A DNA stretch of 64,000 nt from Polyangiaceae bacterium (GTDB lineage: Bacteria; Myxococcota_A; Polyangia; Polyangiales; Polyangiaceae), in assembly GCA_025936115.1 (NCBI GenBank), contig JAICTZ010000005.1, forward strand, positions 124,001 to 188,000, written 5' to 3'. Shown piece by piece: positions 49,146 to 59,436 of this stretch. How positions within the stretch are numbered: the stretch's first letter is position 1; the number at the start of each line of letters is the position of its first letter. Both the position numbers and the translations under genes were made by a program. Under the pieces are notes generated by a model. The model was given only the letters and a program-made list of their open reading frames with translations, did not search any database and was not told the origin of the DNA.

Positions 49146-49338
49146 CGCTGTCCTAGTGCTCATGACGCGCGGTTTGCCCGGGCTCTGAACCGGCGCTCGG
49201 CCGGCTCGAAGAACTTTCTTTCAGCCCATCCGCCGCACCGGAACGGCGTCACGCGCCCGCCGCTATGTGCCTGCCTGTACGAGCATGTGGGTACGAGTAA
49301 TCAGCAACCGAAGTTCGAACAGATTTCGAGGATCCCCC

Positions 49339-49980
49339 ATGAAGCTTTCTCACATTGGCATCAGCATCGTCTTGGCAAGCTGTTGCACTTTTGTCGCGTG
49401 CGGTGGCGACGATGACACGACGAACGGCAGCGGCGCATCGAGCGGCAAGGGTGGCAAAGGTGGCTCCGGCGGCAGCACCAGCGTCTCCGGCAAGGGAGGA
49501 TCGGGCGGAACAGGAACGGGTGGATCCGCCACGGGCGGTACCACGTCAACGGGCGGCACCACCGCCACAGGCGGCACCACCGCCACGGGCGGCACGGGCA
49601 CCGGTGGTACCGGTCGCGCGGGTACCGGAGGAACGAGCCCCGGCAGCGGTGGCGATGCCACGGCCGGCGCTTCAGGCGCATCGGGTGAAGGCGGTGCTGG
49701 TGGAGACAACGGCGGCACCACTGCCGGTGGCCGCACGGGTTTCGGTGGTCGCAACACGGGCGGTCGCAACACGGGCGGTCGCAACACGGGCGGTCGCAAC
49801 ACGGGCGGTCGCAACACGGGTGGTCGCAACACGGGCGGTCGCAACACGGGCGGTCGCAACACGGGCGGTCGTGAGGCTGGAGGTGGCGGCGGTCTTGGCG
49901 GTCTCGGCGGTCTTGGTGGTCTTGGTGGTCTTGGCGGGGTCGAAGCGGGCGGTCGCGCCGGCGGTGCTGCGGGCGGTTGA
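49339..49980 (+). CDS. Low-complexity Gly-rich lipoprotein with no globular domain
   Basis: A 213-residue lipoprotein: signal peptide, lipobox FVAC (Cys about 21), GGDDDT, then only Gly/Ser/Thr/Asn/Arg repeats to the end. It includes eight GGRNT units and five GGL-type units. It has the linker of its neighbours but lacks any C-terminal payload. It could be a surface coat or spacer protein, or a linker protein that lost its domain. GAGG lies near the ATG at 49339. Confidence 0.75.
   Translation: MKLSHIGISIVLASCCTFVACGGDDDTTNGSGASSGKGGKGGSGGSTSVSGKGGSGGTGTGGSATGGTTSTGGTTATGGTTATGGTGTGGTGRAGTGGTSPGSGGDATAGASGASGEGGAGGDNGGTTAGGRTGFGGRNTGGRNTGGRNTGGRNTGGRNTGGRNTGGRNTGGRNTGGREAGGGGGLGGLGGLGGLGGLGGVEAGGRAGGAAGG
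49744..49863 (+). repeat. 15-bp minisatellite coding for GGRNT units
   Basis: Eight head-to-tail copies of a 15-base unit (core GGTCGCAACACG) with almost no third-position variation. The copies keep frame. Such sequence identity suggests recent expansion or conversion. It is followed by a 9-bp repeat coding GGL at about 49890-49935. Confidence 0.92.
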
Positions 49981-50027
49981 TGCAGTCCGCACCGCGCTGA
50001 GCTCTCGCGCCCGACCGGGGCAAGCGC

Positions 50028-50645
50028 TCAGCGCGGCTTCGCTCTTTTCTGCTCCGCTTCGAGCTTACGCTTGATGGCGTCGATGGCGAAGGCGACGGCC
50101 TCCGCCGCCTCACGACCGTCGACGTGCAGCTCGTGACGCAGGCGTGCCCAGGTGTCGGCCGAGAGCAGGCAGGCGACGACGGCTGCTGCCTGATGTCGCG
50201 TGAGTTCGCTCACGTTGGGCGCCGTGTCTCCGACCGCCTTTTGCAGCGCCGTGAGGCGCGCGGCGCGTGCCCCAGCGCGAAAGCTCTGCCGCGTCACGAG
50301 CTCGGCCGTGACGAGCTCCGCGTGCGCATCGAAGCTCGCAAACTGCGCGCGCGCGAGCGTGATGGCCGCGTCGAGCGTGCGCGGCGGCTCGTGCGATCCG
50401 AGCTCCTCGTTCACGCGCGCGGCGAGGGCGTCGAACAGCGCGTCGCGCGTCGGAAAGTGCCGGTAGATGGTGCGCGCCGACACGTTGGCGCGCCGCGCGA
50501 GCTCGAACATCGAGAACTCGAACGCACCGGTCTCCGCGAGCTGCTCCACCATCGCGTCGAGGATGACGCCTCGAGTCGCGTCGTGCAGGCGGCTGCGCAA
50601 GGAGCCACGTTTTGCAGGCGGCGCGGCCCACGCGGGCTTAGCCAT
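50028..50645 (-). CDS. TetR-family transcriptional regulator
   Basis: A 205-residue regulator with an N-terminal HTH (FSMFELARRANVSARTIYRH, FPTRDALFDALAARV) and a helical ligand-binding C-terminus ending in a Lys/Arg tail. ATG 50645 lies within a 31-bp palindrome (50642-50672). ATG 50657 is an alternative start also inside it. Binding there would give autorepression. It may also act on the divergent porin gene at 50888. Confidence 0.92.
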   Translation of the reverse strand: MAKPAWAAPPAKRGSLRSRLHDATRGVILDAMVEQLAETGAFEFSMFELARRANVSARTIYRHFPTRDALFDALAARVNEELGSHEPPRTLDAAITLARAQFASFDAHAELVTAELVTRQSFRAGARAARLTALQKAVGDTAPNVSELTRHQAAAVVACLLSADTWARLRHELHVDGREAAEAVAFAIDAIKRKLEAEQKRAKPR

Positions 50646-50672
50646 GACGCATGACATGTAAGCGCGTCATGG
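50642..50672. promoter_or_regulatory. Interrupted palindrome at the tetR start, candidate operator
   Basis: Perfect 9-bp arms CCATGACGC (50642-50650) and GCGTCATGG (50664-50672) flank 13 bases. A second, imperfect pair TGACATG/CGTGTCA (50652-50681) overlaps it. The palindrome covers the tetR start codon in the tetR-porin divergent gap. Confidence 0.5.
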
Positions 50673-50887
50673 TCCGTGTCAAGCGGTGATGATTTGGTAT
50701 TTGTAGGCGGGCAACGTGACACGTGGCCGGCGGCTCTGGTCCACGCCGTTCCACGGGCGACGGGGGACGGAAGCGCGAATTGCCATCCAAACGTCGCCCA
50801 AAAATGCCGACGTCGATTCGTCTCGCGCCAAGCGTTGTCACCAGTTGTTCACGCAAGCCGACTACTCGTCTTGTTACAAGGCCGCGC

Positions 50888-52492
50888 ATGTCACTTGCTC
50901 GTCTCGCAGGAGCTAACGCTTCGTTTCCTTCCTGCCGGTCCGTTCGCTGTCTGAGCGCTGCTCTGGCGCTCGTCTCGGCGTTCAGCCTGTCGTCCGAAGC
51001 CTGCGCGCAGCCGGGCGACGCTCCGCCGCCGGACGTGGCGCCCGCGCCGATTCCCGCCGCGACGACCTCGGTCGCTCCGGCGCCGCCAACGCCGCGGCCC
51101 GCAGCCGTGGTCGTCGTGCCGCCGCCCGCGGTGGTGCCCGTCGCGGTGCCGGTGGCTGCCGGAGACGTGACGACCGAGCCGCTCGCCGGGGTCAGCGATC
51201 AGAGCATGTTCCTGCGCTCGCCGGACAACGTGTTCCAGTTCTTCCCGAACGGTCGTTTGCAGGTCGACACGTACTTTTACAAGGGTCGCAACGAGATGCC
51301 GAACGACACGGTGCTCTTGCGCCGTGCTCGGCTCGAGCTCGTCGGTTGGATCGGCGGGGTCGCGTTCTTCTCGATCGCGGGCGACTTCGCCGCGGGCGTG
51401 CCCTCGACTTCAGGCAACCCCGCCGCGCAGTCGTACCTGAACACGACCGACGATTACGTGGGACTCGCGCCCTGGGGCACGCTCGCCATGTTCCAGGTCG
51501 GCCAATACGACGCGCCGTTCACGCTGGAAAACCGCACGTCGGACAAGTACTTCGACTTCATGGAGCGCTCGCTCACGGTGCGCGCGTTCGGCATCCCGCA
51601 GAACAAAGAGACCGGCGGCATGTTTCACGGCTACGACGAAAAGAAGCACTTCTTCTACTCGCTCGGCCTCTTCAACGGCGACGGTCAGAACTTCAAAAAC
51701 GTCGACGAACACTTCGACTGGATGGGCCGCGGCTGGATCGCTCCCGCGTCGTTCATGGGCGACGGGCCGCTGCACGACGTGGCAATCGGCGGCTCGTTTT
51801 GGTCGGGTTATCGCAAATACGCCGGCCCGCCCGCGAATCAGTCGACGCAAGGCAACTTCACCTTCTTGAATTTTGCCCCCTACACGACGAGCGCGACGAG
51901 CGAAGTGCCGATGACGAACGTCGGACTCCGGCAGTTCCATCGCCAAAATTCGTATGCGCTCGAGATCAACGCGCCCATCGCCCACAAGTTCGGCGTCCGC
52001 TACGAGGCGGTGTGGAAGACGGTGCCGCTCAGCGCGGACCAAATCGCCGCCAACGGCGCGGGTACCCACCTCGGTCACGCGGAGCTCAAGGGCACCTCGA
52101 TGTACGGCGAGGCCTGGGTCTGGGCGCTCGGCGACGATCGCATCATCGGTGATCAGCAGGGCCTCGAGCCGCTCCCGCGCTACAAGAAATTCGGCGTGAA
52201 GCCTCCGCAGCACGGGCTGATGATCACCGGGCGCATCGAGGACCTGAACGAACGCGTGACCGAGGACGCGGCGACTGCGGCGCTCAACCTCGGCAACAAG
52301 GCCGTCGGTAAGACGCACGTGAACAGCTACGAGCTCGGTATCAACTACTGGTACTCGAAGCGTTTCCGCGCGACGTTCAATTACGTCTTCAACTACTTCC
52401 AGCAGCACGGCGCGGACACGGCGCCGCAGATCAAGGCGCTCAAGAGCCCAGCCGAACACGAAATCGCGTTTAGGCTCGCCGTAGCGCTCTGA
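50888..52492 (+). CDS. Phosphate-selective porin (OprP/OprO-type)
   Basis: A 534-residue outer-membrane beta-barrel. The signal peptide (CLSAALALVSAFSLSSEACA) is followed by a ~70-residue Pro/Val/Ala linker, then a barrel with family-like text: FFPNGRLQVDTYFYKGRNEM, LLRRARLELVGWIGG, GQYDAPFTLENRTS, LFNGDGQNFK and a C-terminal FRLAVAL. ATG 50888 is chosen because upstream residues are Arg-rich and unlike a leader. The anion substrate is inferred. Confidence 0.87.
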   Translation: MSLARLAGANASFPSCRSVRCLSAALALVSAFSLSSEACAQPGDAPPPDVAPAPIPAATTSVAPAPPTPRPAAVVVVPPPAVVPVAVPVAAGDVTTEPLAGVSDQSMFLRSPDNVFQFFPNGRLQVDTYFYKGRNEMPNDTVLLRRARLELVGWIGGVAFFSIAGDFAAGVPSTSGNPAAQSYLNTTDDYVGLAPWGTLAMFQVGQYDAPFTLENRTSDKYFDFMERSLTVRAFGIPQNKETGGMFHGYDEKKHFFYSLGLFNGDGQNFKNVDEHFDWMGRGWIAPASFMGDGPLHDVAIGGSFWSGYRKYAGPPANQSTQGNFTFLNFAPYTTSATSEVPMTNVGLRQFHRQNSYALEINAPIAHKFGVRYEAVWKTVPLSADQIAANGAGTHLGHAELKGTSMYGEAWVWALGDDRIIGDQQGLEPLPRYKKFGVKPPQHGLMITGRIEDLNERVTEDAATAALNLGNKAVGKTHVNSYELGINYWYSKRFRATFNYVFNYFQQHGADTAPQIKALKSPAEHEIAFRLAVAL

Positions 52493-52546
52493 GCCGAACC
52501 ACGGCCGGACGGCGGCGCGGCGGTTGCACTGCTGCGGGCGAGCTCG

Positions 52547-54321
<1,775 letters not shown>

Positions 54322-54342
54322 TCCTTGCCTGCGCCCGCCGCT

Positions 54343-55812
54343 TCAGAACGCGATCTGGAGCCGGGTATCGATCAGGCTCTCGGTCTTCTTGTTGCCGCCG
54401 TGGGCTGCGCCGCCGCGGAACGACGTGTTGTCGTACGCAATACGCAAGTGGTTCCAGGTCGCGAGGTGCCAGGTACCGACGACTCCCCACTCGGTCGCGC
54501 GCTGAGCCGACGTGTTCCGATTCGCGAAGCCACGCTCGAAGGCCAGGTCGCCCACGCGCAGATCCGCGTAGCGGGCGCCGAGCTCGAAAGCGCCGAAGTC
54601 ACCGTTGCCGGGATCGATGGGGTGCTTGACCTGCACGCCGCGGAACGTCTCTTCTCCTCCGATGGCGGCCGCGAGCGTGAGCTGCCAAGCCACCGTGCCC
54701 ACCGTGGCGCGCGCGCCGAGCGGATTGACCCAGTGTTCGTCCACCCGCACGTACTCGAACATCGCGCCGAAAGGGCCCGCGTAGTAATACGCCTGCGGCG
54801 TGAGGAGCGTGCGCTTGCCGAGCGCCGTGGCCGCCGAAGCGTACGTGAAGAACTGGGTTTGCCCTGCGGTCTGGTACGCCACGGCCGCTCCCTGCTCGTT
54901 GCCGATCGTGCCCGCGATGCCGAAGCCGAGCCCGCGCAACCCCAGAATGTTCGTTGGAAGGAAGGGCTGGAAGAACAGCCGACCTTCGACGTCCTTCGAG
55001 TCGTTGTTGTCCAGCTCTCCAACTTGTCCATTCGGCGTGCCGTTGAAGAGACCGACCGCCCATTCGAACGCGCCGTTCCCGACGTTGCCGTGGAGCTGCG
55101 CGCCCAAGTCCCGATTGGGCACGAGTTGCGACGGTAGCGACGTCTCCGGAAAGAAGGTGTCGCGTGACGACTGCAAACGTTCGAGCCCGACCGGCGGCTT
55201 CATCTTGCCCGCGCGGAACTGCACCTCACCCAAGAAGCGCAGGTTGCCGTACGCGTCGAGGATTTGGAATTTGCTGCCCGCGAACTCGGGCTGCAAAGTG
55301 AGCTCGAGATACTTGAACAGGCGTGCGTCGATCGACGGCCGCGCGCGTCGAATCAAGAACGTGCTCACGCCGCCTTTGTCCGTGAGAAACCAGCGGCCGT
55401 CGCCGTCGAACAGGGCGTGAAACTCGAGGCGGTATCGATCGTCGGCCGATGCGATCACGAACTTCGACGACTCCTTGAACTTCCTCGAAGGCAATTCGTT
55501 CGGGCGCGGATTGCGCGCCGTGCCTTCGCCTGGCGGTTCGGTCGCGACCGGGGGCACCACGGGCGCGGGAGCCGGAGGCGGAACCGTCGGCACGCTCCCG
55601 GCTGGGGGCGCCAGATCGTTCGGGGCCGTGTTTCGAAGCGGCACCGGCTCGCTGCTCGGCGCAGGGACTGGCGCCGGGGACGGCGAGGGGGTCGGAACGG
55701 TGTCGGGTGCGGGCGCTGGGTCCGGGGCCTGAGCGTGCGCTGTGAGCGGGACCAAGAGTGCCGACGCCATAACCATGGAAAAGACGCGCGATCGAGCCGG
55801 CGAAACAACCAT
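54343..55812 (-). CDS. Phosphate-selective porin (OprP/OprO-type)
   Basis: A 489-residue outer-membrane protein: a signal peptide ending AHA, a ~85-residue Pro-rich linker and a barrel with [75 protein letters not shown], and a C-terminal LQIAF. It is closer to the OprP/O pattern than the 50888 porin. It is convergent with the kinase and collapsed activator genes. Its upstream region is unusually AT-rich. Confidence 0.92.
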   Translation of the reverse strand: MVVSPARSRVFSMVMASALLVPLTAHAQAPDPAPAPDTVPTPSPSPAPVPAPSSEPVPLRNTAPNDLAPPAGSVPTVPPPAPAPVVPPVATEPPGEGTARNPRPNELPSRKFKESSKFVIASADDRYRLEFHALFDGDGRWFLTDKGGVSTFLIRRARPSIDARLFKYLELTLQPEFAGSKFQILDAYGNLRFLGEVQFRAGKMKPPVGLERLQSSRDTFFPETSLPSQLVPNRDLGAQLHGNVGNGAFEWAVGLFNGTPNGQVGELDNNDSKDVEGRLFFQPFLPTNILGLRGLGFGIAGTIGNEQGAAVAYQTAGQTQFFTYASAATALGKRTLLTPQAYYYAGPFGAMFEYVRVDEHWVNPLGARATVGTVAWQLTLAAAIGGEETFRGVQVKHPIDPGNGDFGAFELGARYADLRVGDLAFERGFANRNTSAQRATEWGVVGTWHLATWNHLRIAYDNTSFRGGAAHGGNKKTESLIDTRLQIAF

Positions 55813-55860
55813 GGGAAGAGTAATACATAAACTCGATAGAGTAAGTAAAGTAGTATGTCG
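55813..55860 (-). promoter_or_regulatory. AT-rich promoter region of the 54343-55812 porin gene
   Basis: About 48 bases directly before the porin start are AT-rich, in contrast to the surroundings. On the minus strand they include TATGTATTACT as a possible -10 region and TTTACTTACT further up. No Pho-box direct repeat is clear. The start-proximal placement and composition make a promoter likely. Confidence 0.4.
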
Positions 55861-55962
55861 ACTCAGCCTGGCTGGATTCGGACGCTCTTGGACAGGTCGG
55901 CGGAAGAATTCCAGGTCCGCGGCGCTAGCCGACTTGGCTACGTGCGGGGGTAACTCTTCGGC

Positions 55963-57351
55963 GTGGCGGCTTCGATGAGCGACGGCGAGAGCCCGAACGA
56001 CGAACGGCCGCGTGTGCTCGAAGTACTGCGTCGCTACGGCTGGAACGCGACCTCGTTTCAGATCTTGGAGCCGGGGTTTTCGTACTGGTTCAGTGAGCCT
56101 GACGCGTGTGTCGCTTACGTCGATACGGGGCGCGCTTGGGTCGCGGCGGGCGCGCCCGTGGCCCCTGACGAAAAGCTCGTGGAGGTCGCGCGCGGTTTCG
56201 TGAGCGCCGCACGCGCCGCGCGCCGACGCGCCGTATTCTTTGCGACCGAGCGTCGTTTCGCCGGCGCGGACGGCTTCGAGTCGGTGCTGATCGGCGAACA
56301 GCCGCTGTGGGATCCCGCCGAGTGGTCGCGCACGCTCGAGACGGTGCGGAGCCTACGGGAACAGCTGCGGCGCGCGCGCGCCAAGGGCATCGTCGTCTCG
56401 AAGCTGTCGCCGGCGGTGCTCGCCGACGAGGGTAGCGCCGAGCGTCGCGCCATCGACGCGCTGATCGAGCGTTGGAGCGGCATGAAGGCGATGCCGCCGA
56501 TGGGCTTTCTCGTGCGGGTCTATCCGTATTCGTTCCCCGAGGAGCGCAGCGTCTACGTCGCGAAGAAGGACGACGAGCTCGTCGGTTTTGCGGGCGTCGT
56601 GCCGGTGTACGCCCGGAACGGGCGTTTCATCGAGGACCTCTTGCGCGGTCCCGACGCTCCGAATGGCACGAGCGAGCTCTTGGTCGACGCGGCCATGCGC
56701 GACGCCGCCGCCGAGGGCGTGCGCTACGTGACGTTGGGACTCGCGCCGCTCGCGGGAGCGGTGCCGTTCGGGCTCCGGCTCGCGGGGCGCTGGAGCGCGG
56801 CGCTCTACGATTTCGCCGGTCTCGCCGCGTTCAAAGCCAAGTTTCGGCCGCGCGAATGGGCGCCGATTTATCTCTCGTACCCCGAGGAACGCAGCATGCA
56901 CCTGGCCGTCTACGACAGCCTGTCGGCGTTCTCGCAGCGCGGTCTCCTGCGCTACGGCCTGGACGCGCTCCTGCGCGGTCCGACGATCGTGGTGCGCATG
57001 CTCGCGCTCTTGCTCGTGCCCTGGACCCTCGTGCTCGCCACGGCCGATAGCGCGCGCTGGTTTCCCGCCGCGTGGGTGCAGTGGTTTTGGGTCGTGTTCG
57101 ACGTGGTCGTGTGCGGTGGACTCATCGTGCTCAGCGTGCGCTGGCGCGGGTGGCTCGCGGCGGCGCTCTTTGCGCTCGTGAGCGCCGACGCCGTCACGAC
57201 GCTCGGCGAAGCGCTGCTGTTCCTGTTCGGACGGCGTCCGAGCGCGTTCGAGCTCGTCGTGGCGGCCGTGGCCGTCGCGGGGCCCGTGCTCGCGAGCGTG
57301 GTGCTCTACAACGCGCGTCGCCGCTCCGCGCGCGCGACGGAGAAGAGTTGA
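55963..57351 (+). CDS. MprF-like lysyltransferase domain with C-terminal membrane helices
   Basis: A 462-residue protein. Residues ~15-330 are the DUF2156/LPG-synthase catalytic domain (tandem GNAT folds): PGFSYWF, RWSGMKAMPPMGFLVRV, VGFAGVVPVYARNGRFIEDL, DAPNGTSELLVDAAM and LGLAPLAG. Residues ~335-455 hold about four transmembrane helices. In MprF the membrane part comes first, so the order here is reversed. The family transfers lysine or alanine to phosphatidylglycerol, and the amino acid is unresolved. Start GTG 55963 or ATG 55975. The stop TGA lies within the first copy of the downstream tandem repeat. Confidence 0.88.
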   Translation: MAASMSDGESPNDERPRVLEVLRRYGWNATSFQILEPGFSYWFSEPDACVAYVDTGRAWVAAGAPVAPDEKLVEVARGFVSAARAARRRAVFFATERRFAGADGFESVLIGEQPLWDPAEWSRTLETVRSLREQLRRARAKGIVVSKLSPAVLADEGSAERRAIDALIERWSGMKAMPPMGFLVRVYPYSFPEERSVYVAKKDDELVGFAGVVPVYARNGRFIEDLLRGPDAPNGTSELLVDAAMRDAAAEGVRYVTLGLAPLAGAVPFGLRLAGRWSAALYDFAGLAAFKAKFRPREWAPIYLSYPEERSMHLAVYDSLSAFSQRGLLRYGLDALLRGPTIVVRMLALLLVPWTLVLATADSARWFPAAWVQWFWVVFDVVVCGGLIVLSVRWRGWLAAALFALVSADAVTTLGEALLFLFGRRPSAFELVVAAVAVAGPVLASVVLYNARRRSARATEKS

Positions 57352-57490
57352 ACCGCCAAGACGCCAAGGGCGCTAGTCAGAAGAGTTGAATCGCCAAGGC
57401 GCCAAGAGTCCGAAGGGGAAGCGGAAGAGTTGAACCGCCAAGACGTCAAGGGCGAGAGGCGGAAGAGTTGAACCGCCAAGACGCCAAGAG
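57342..57490. repeat. Four direct 29-bp repeats (GCCAAGACGCCAAG type)
   Basis: Copies start at 57342, 57380, 57424 and 57462, with spacing 38, 44, 38. Each begins GAAGAGTTGAA and contains CGCCAAGACGCCAAG with 0-3 changes. Every copy carries TGA within AGTTGA, and the first supplies the stop of the upstream gene. The spacers are short and similar, unlike CRISPR spacers. Confidence 0.9.
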
Positions 57491-57553
57491 GGCCGAGAAA
57501 ATAGCAATTTGGCGTTCTTGGAGTCTGCCATTCTTGGCGTCTTGGCGATTTTT
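57474..57553 (+). terminator. Long stem from repeat 4 and an inverted copy, with T run
   Basis: CGCCAAGACGCCAAG at 57474-57488 is the perfect reverse complement of 57533-57547, giving a 15-bp stem with a 44-base loop, followed by ATTTTT. A second partial arm at 57511-57520 allows a shorter alternative hairpin. It lies between convergent genes, as a bidirectional terminator would. The long loop is atypical. Confidence 0.5.
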
Positions 57554-57574
57554 CTCCTCGGGGGCCGCTCCACG

Positions 57575-59095
57575 CTACAGGCGAGGTGACGCGGGCACTT
57601 CGGACGCGCCGCTGATGTGCAGCACGATGCCGGCGGCGGCGAGGCGCTCGGCCTCCTCCGCCAGCTCGGCGCGCGTGAGCGGCGCGCGGTCGAAGCCGTC
57701 GCTGGCGAGGCGCAAGGACAGCGTCTTGCCTTCGGCGGAGAGCTCGAAGGGCGGCAAAGGCTCGCTGCTGCGGCTCCGGTTCAAGGCACAGGCGAGCCGA
57801 AAGACGATGCCGAGCCGGAGCGCGCGTTCGCGCTCGGCGAGCGGCAACGCCGCGAGCGCCTCGAGCGGAAACTTGCGGCGCTGCGCGTGCACGATGAATG
57901 CGAGCAGCTGCTGTTCATTTCTGGAGAAGCCCGGCATGTCGGCGTGGCCCACGATGTAGGCGCCGTGCTTGTGAAAGCCCGTGTGCGAGATCTCGAGGCC
58001 GATCTCGTGCAGGCGCGCGGCCCAGGACAGGTGATGGCGATCGTCCTCGCTCGTGAGGTTCCAGGCGCGCGCCACCTGCTCGAGGCAGCTCTGCGCGGTG
58101 CGCTCGACGCGCGCCGCTTGTTCGGCGTCGGCGCGCGCGCGATCGGCCAGCCAGCGAATGCTGCGCTCGCGCACGTCCTCGTGCCGGATGCGGCCGAGCA
58201 AATCGTAGAGCAGCCCCTCGCGCAAAGCGCTCTGCGCGGGCAGCATCAGCTCGATGCCGAGGCTCTTGGTCACGGCGAGTAGGATCGCGAGCCCGCCCGG
58301 CAGCACCAAGGCGCGCTCGGGATCGAGGCCCGGCAGGCTGACGGCGCGCGTAGTGCCTGCCGCGCACAAGGCGGCGCGCAACTTCTTCAAGCCTTTGCGC
58401 GTGATGCCTTGTTCGGACCAGCCGCTCGCCTGCACGAGCTCGGCGAGCGCGAGTACGGTGCCCGACGAGCCGTAGCACGAGCTCCAGCCGAGCCGGCGGT
58501 ACTCCGTCGTGATCGATTGCAGCTCGAGCATGGCGGCCATCTGCGCGCGGCGGAAAGAGTCGCGATCGAGCGCTCCGCCCGGAAAAAAGCGCGTCGAGTA
58601 GCTGACGCAGCCCATGAACAGGCTCTCGGTCGCGACGGGATCGAAGCCCTCGCCGAGGATGCATTCGGTGCTGCCGCCGCCGATGTCGACGACCAGGCGC
58701 CGGCCGTCCTCGTTCGGCACTCCGTGCGAGACGCCGAGGTAGATGAGGCGCGCTTCCTCGCGGCCCGCGATGATGTCGATGGGATGGCCGAGCGCCACTT
58801 GTGCGCGCTCGAGGAAGGCCGCGGAATTTTTTGCCTGCCGCAGCGTGTTCGTGCCCGCGGCGCGCACCGTCCCGAGCGGCAGCTCACGCACGCGCTGGCC
58901 GAAGCGCGTGAGGCAGGCGAGCGCACGTTCGGTCGCCTCTTCGCTCAAGCGGTGCTCGGCGTCGAGGCCAGTCGCGAGCCGGACGCGCTCGCGCATGCGA
59001 TCGACGATGCGGAGCTGTCCGTCGTCGACGCGCGCGACGATCATGTGGAAGCTGTTGGAGCCGAGATCGACGCCGGCGACGATTTGAGGGTCCAC
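57575..59095 (-). CDS. Exopolyphosphatase / pppGpp phosphohydrolase (Ppx/GppA)
   Basis: A 506-residue enzyme of the ASKHA fold. AGVDLGSNSFHMIVARV is the first phosphate loop, RAAGTNTLRQAKN and GREEARLIYLGV follow, and VVDIGGGSTECILG is the second phosphate loop. The C-terminal half is an HD-like helical domain (RLHEIGLEISHTGFHKHGAY, IVGH). It degrades polyphosphate or pppGpp. Start GTG 59095 has GGAG upstream and fits the family. An extension to 59137 lacks support. Nearby porins of the phosphate-selective type fit a phosphate theme. Confidence 0.94.
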   Translation of the reverse strand: MDPQIVAGVDLGSNSFHMIVARVDDGQLRIVDRMRERVRLATGLDAEHRLSEEATERALACLTRFGQRVRELPLGTVRAAGTNTLRQAKNSAAFLERAQVALGHPIDIIAGREEARLIYLGVSHGVPNEDGRRLVVDIGGGSTECILGEGFDPVATESLFMGCVSYSTRFFPGGALDRDSFRRAQMAAMLELQSITTEYRRLGWSSCYGSSGTVLALAELVQASGWSEQGITRKGLKKLRAALCAAGTTRAVSLPGLDPERALVLPGGLAILLAVTKSLGIELMLPAQSALREGLLYDLLGRIRHEDVRERSIRWLADRARADAEQAARVERTAQSCLEQVARAWNLTSEDDRHHLSWAARLHEIGLEISHTGFHKHGAYIVGHADMPGFSRNEQQLLAFIVHAQRRKFPLEALAALPLAERERALRLGIVFRLACALNRSRSSEPLPPFELSAEGKTLSLRLASDGFDRAPLTRAELAEEAERLAAAGIVLHISGASEVPASPRL

Positions 59096-59238
59096 GCACT
59101 TCTCCGTGACGGAGTGTGCCGCGGGGCTTCCGACCACCGGCCGGGAAAACCAAAACCCAAGGAATTTCCAGGACTTATTCGGCTGTCACGTGACGCGTTT
59201 GCGCGGGCGCGGGATTCGAAGTCGTTCGGGGGCGTCAC

Positions 59239-59326
59239 GAGCGTGCGGCGCGAGATGCCGAGCAGCTCGGCGGCGCGAGTTCTGGTTGCCGCCGCAGCGC
59301 TCGAGGGCGTCGAGGATTTGCTGGTC
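59239..59326 (-). pseudogene. Remnant Fis-type HTH of a sigma-54 activator
   Basis: On the minus strand, DQQILDALERCGGNQ (59326-59282) continues, after a one-base shift, as TRAAELLGISRRTLV (59280-59236). Together they form the classic C-terminal Fis helix pair of NtrC-family activators. An in-frame stop (TAG) sits three codons before the first piece, and the rest of the gene is gone. It lies in the 340-base gap 59096-59436, where nothing else is visible. Confidence 0.6.
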
Positions 59327-59436
59327 GGGTAGCTAAGCGGCACTCAAGCGGCAATCGTTCGCGCGGCGCGCACCGTGGAAGGCGCGCCGCGCTCTAGCTT
59401 CGGATCGGTCGTAGAACGGTCGAACGACCGGGACGC

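Noticed and set aside
49190-49225. Hairpin CCGGC/GCCGG after uppP as a terminator
   Set aside because: The stem is only 5 bp, with a poor T run downstream, so it is not distinguishable from GC-rich background.
49350-49862. A minus-strand frame coding PPVLR repeats
   Set aside because: It is only the antisense reading of the 15-bp minisatellite. The plus-strand frame has a lipobox and ribosome site.
57342-57490. CRISPR array
   Set aside because: The four repeats have only 9-15 bases between them, the gaps are similar to each other, and no cas gene is near.
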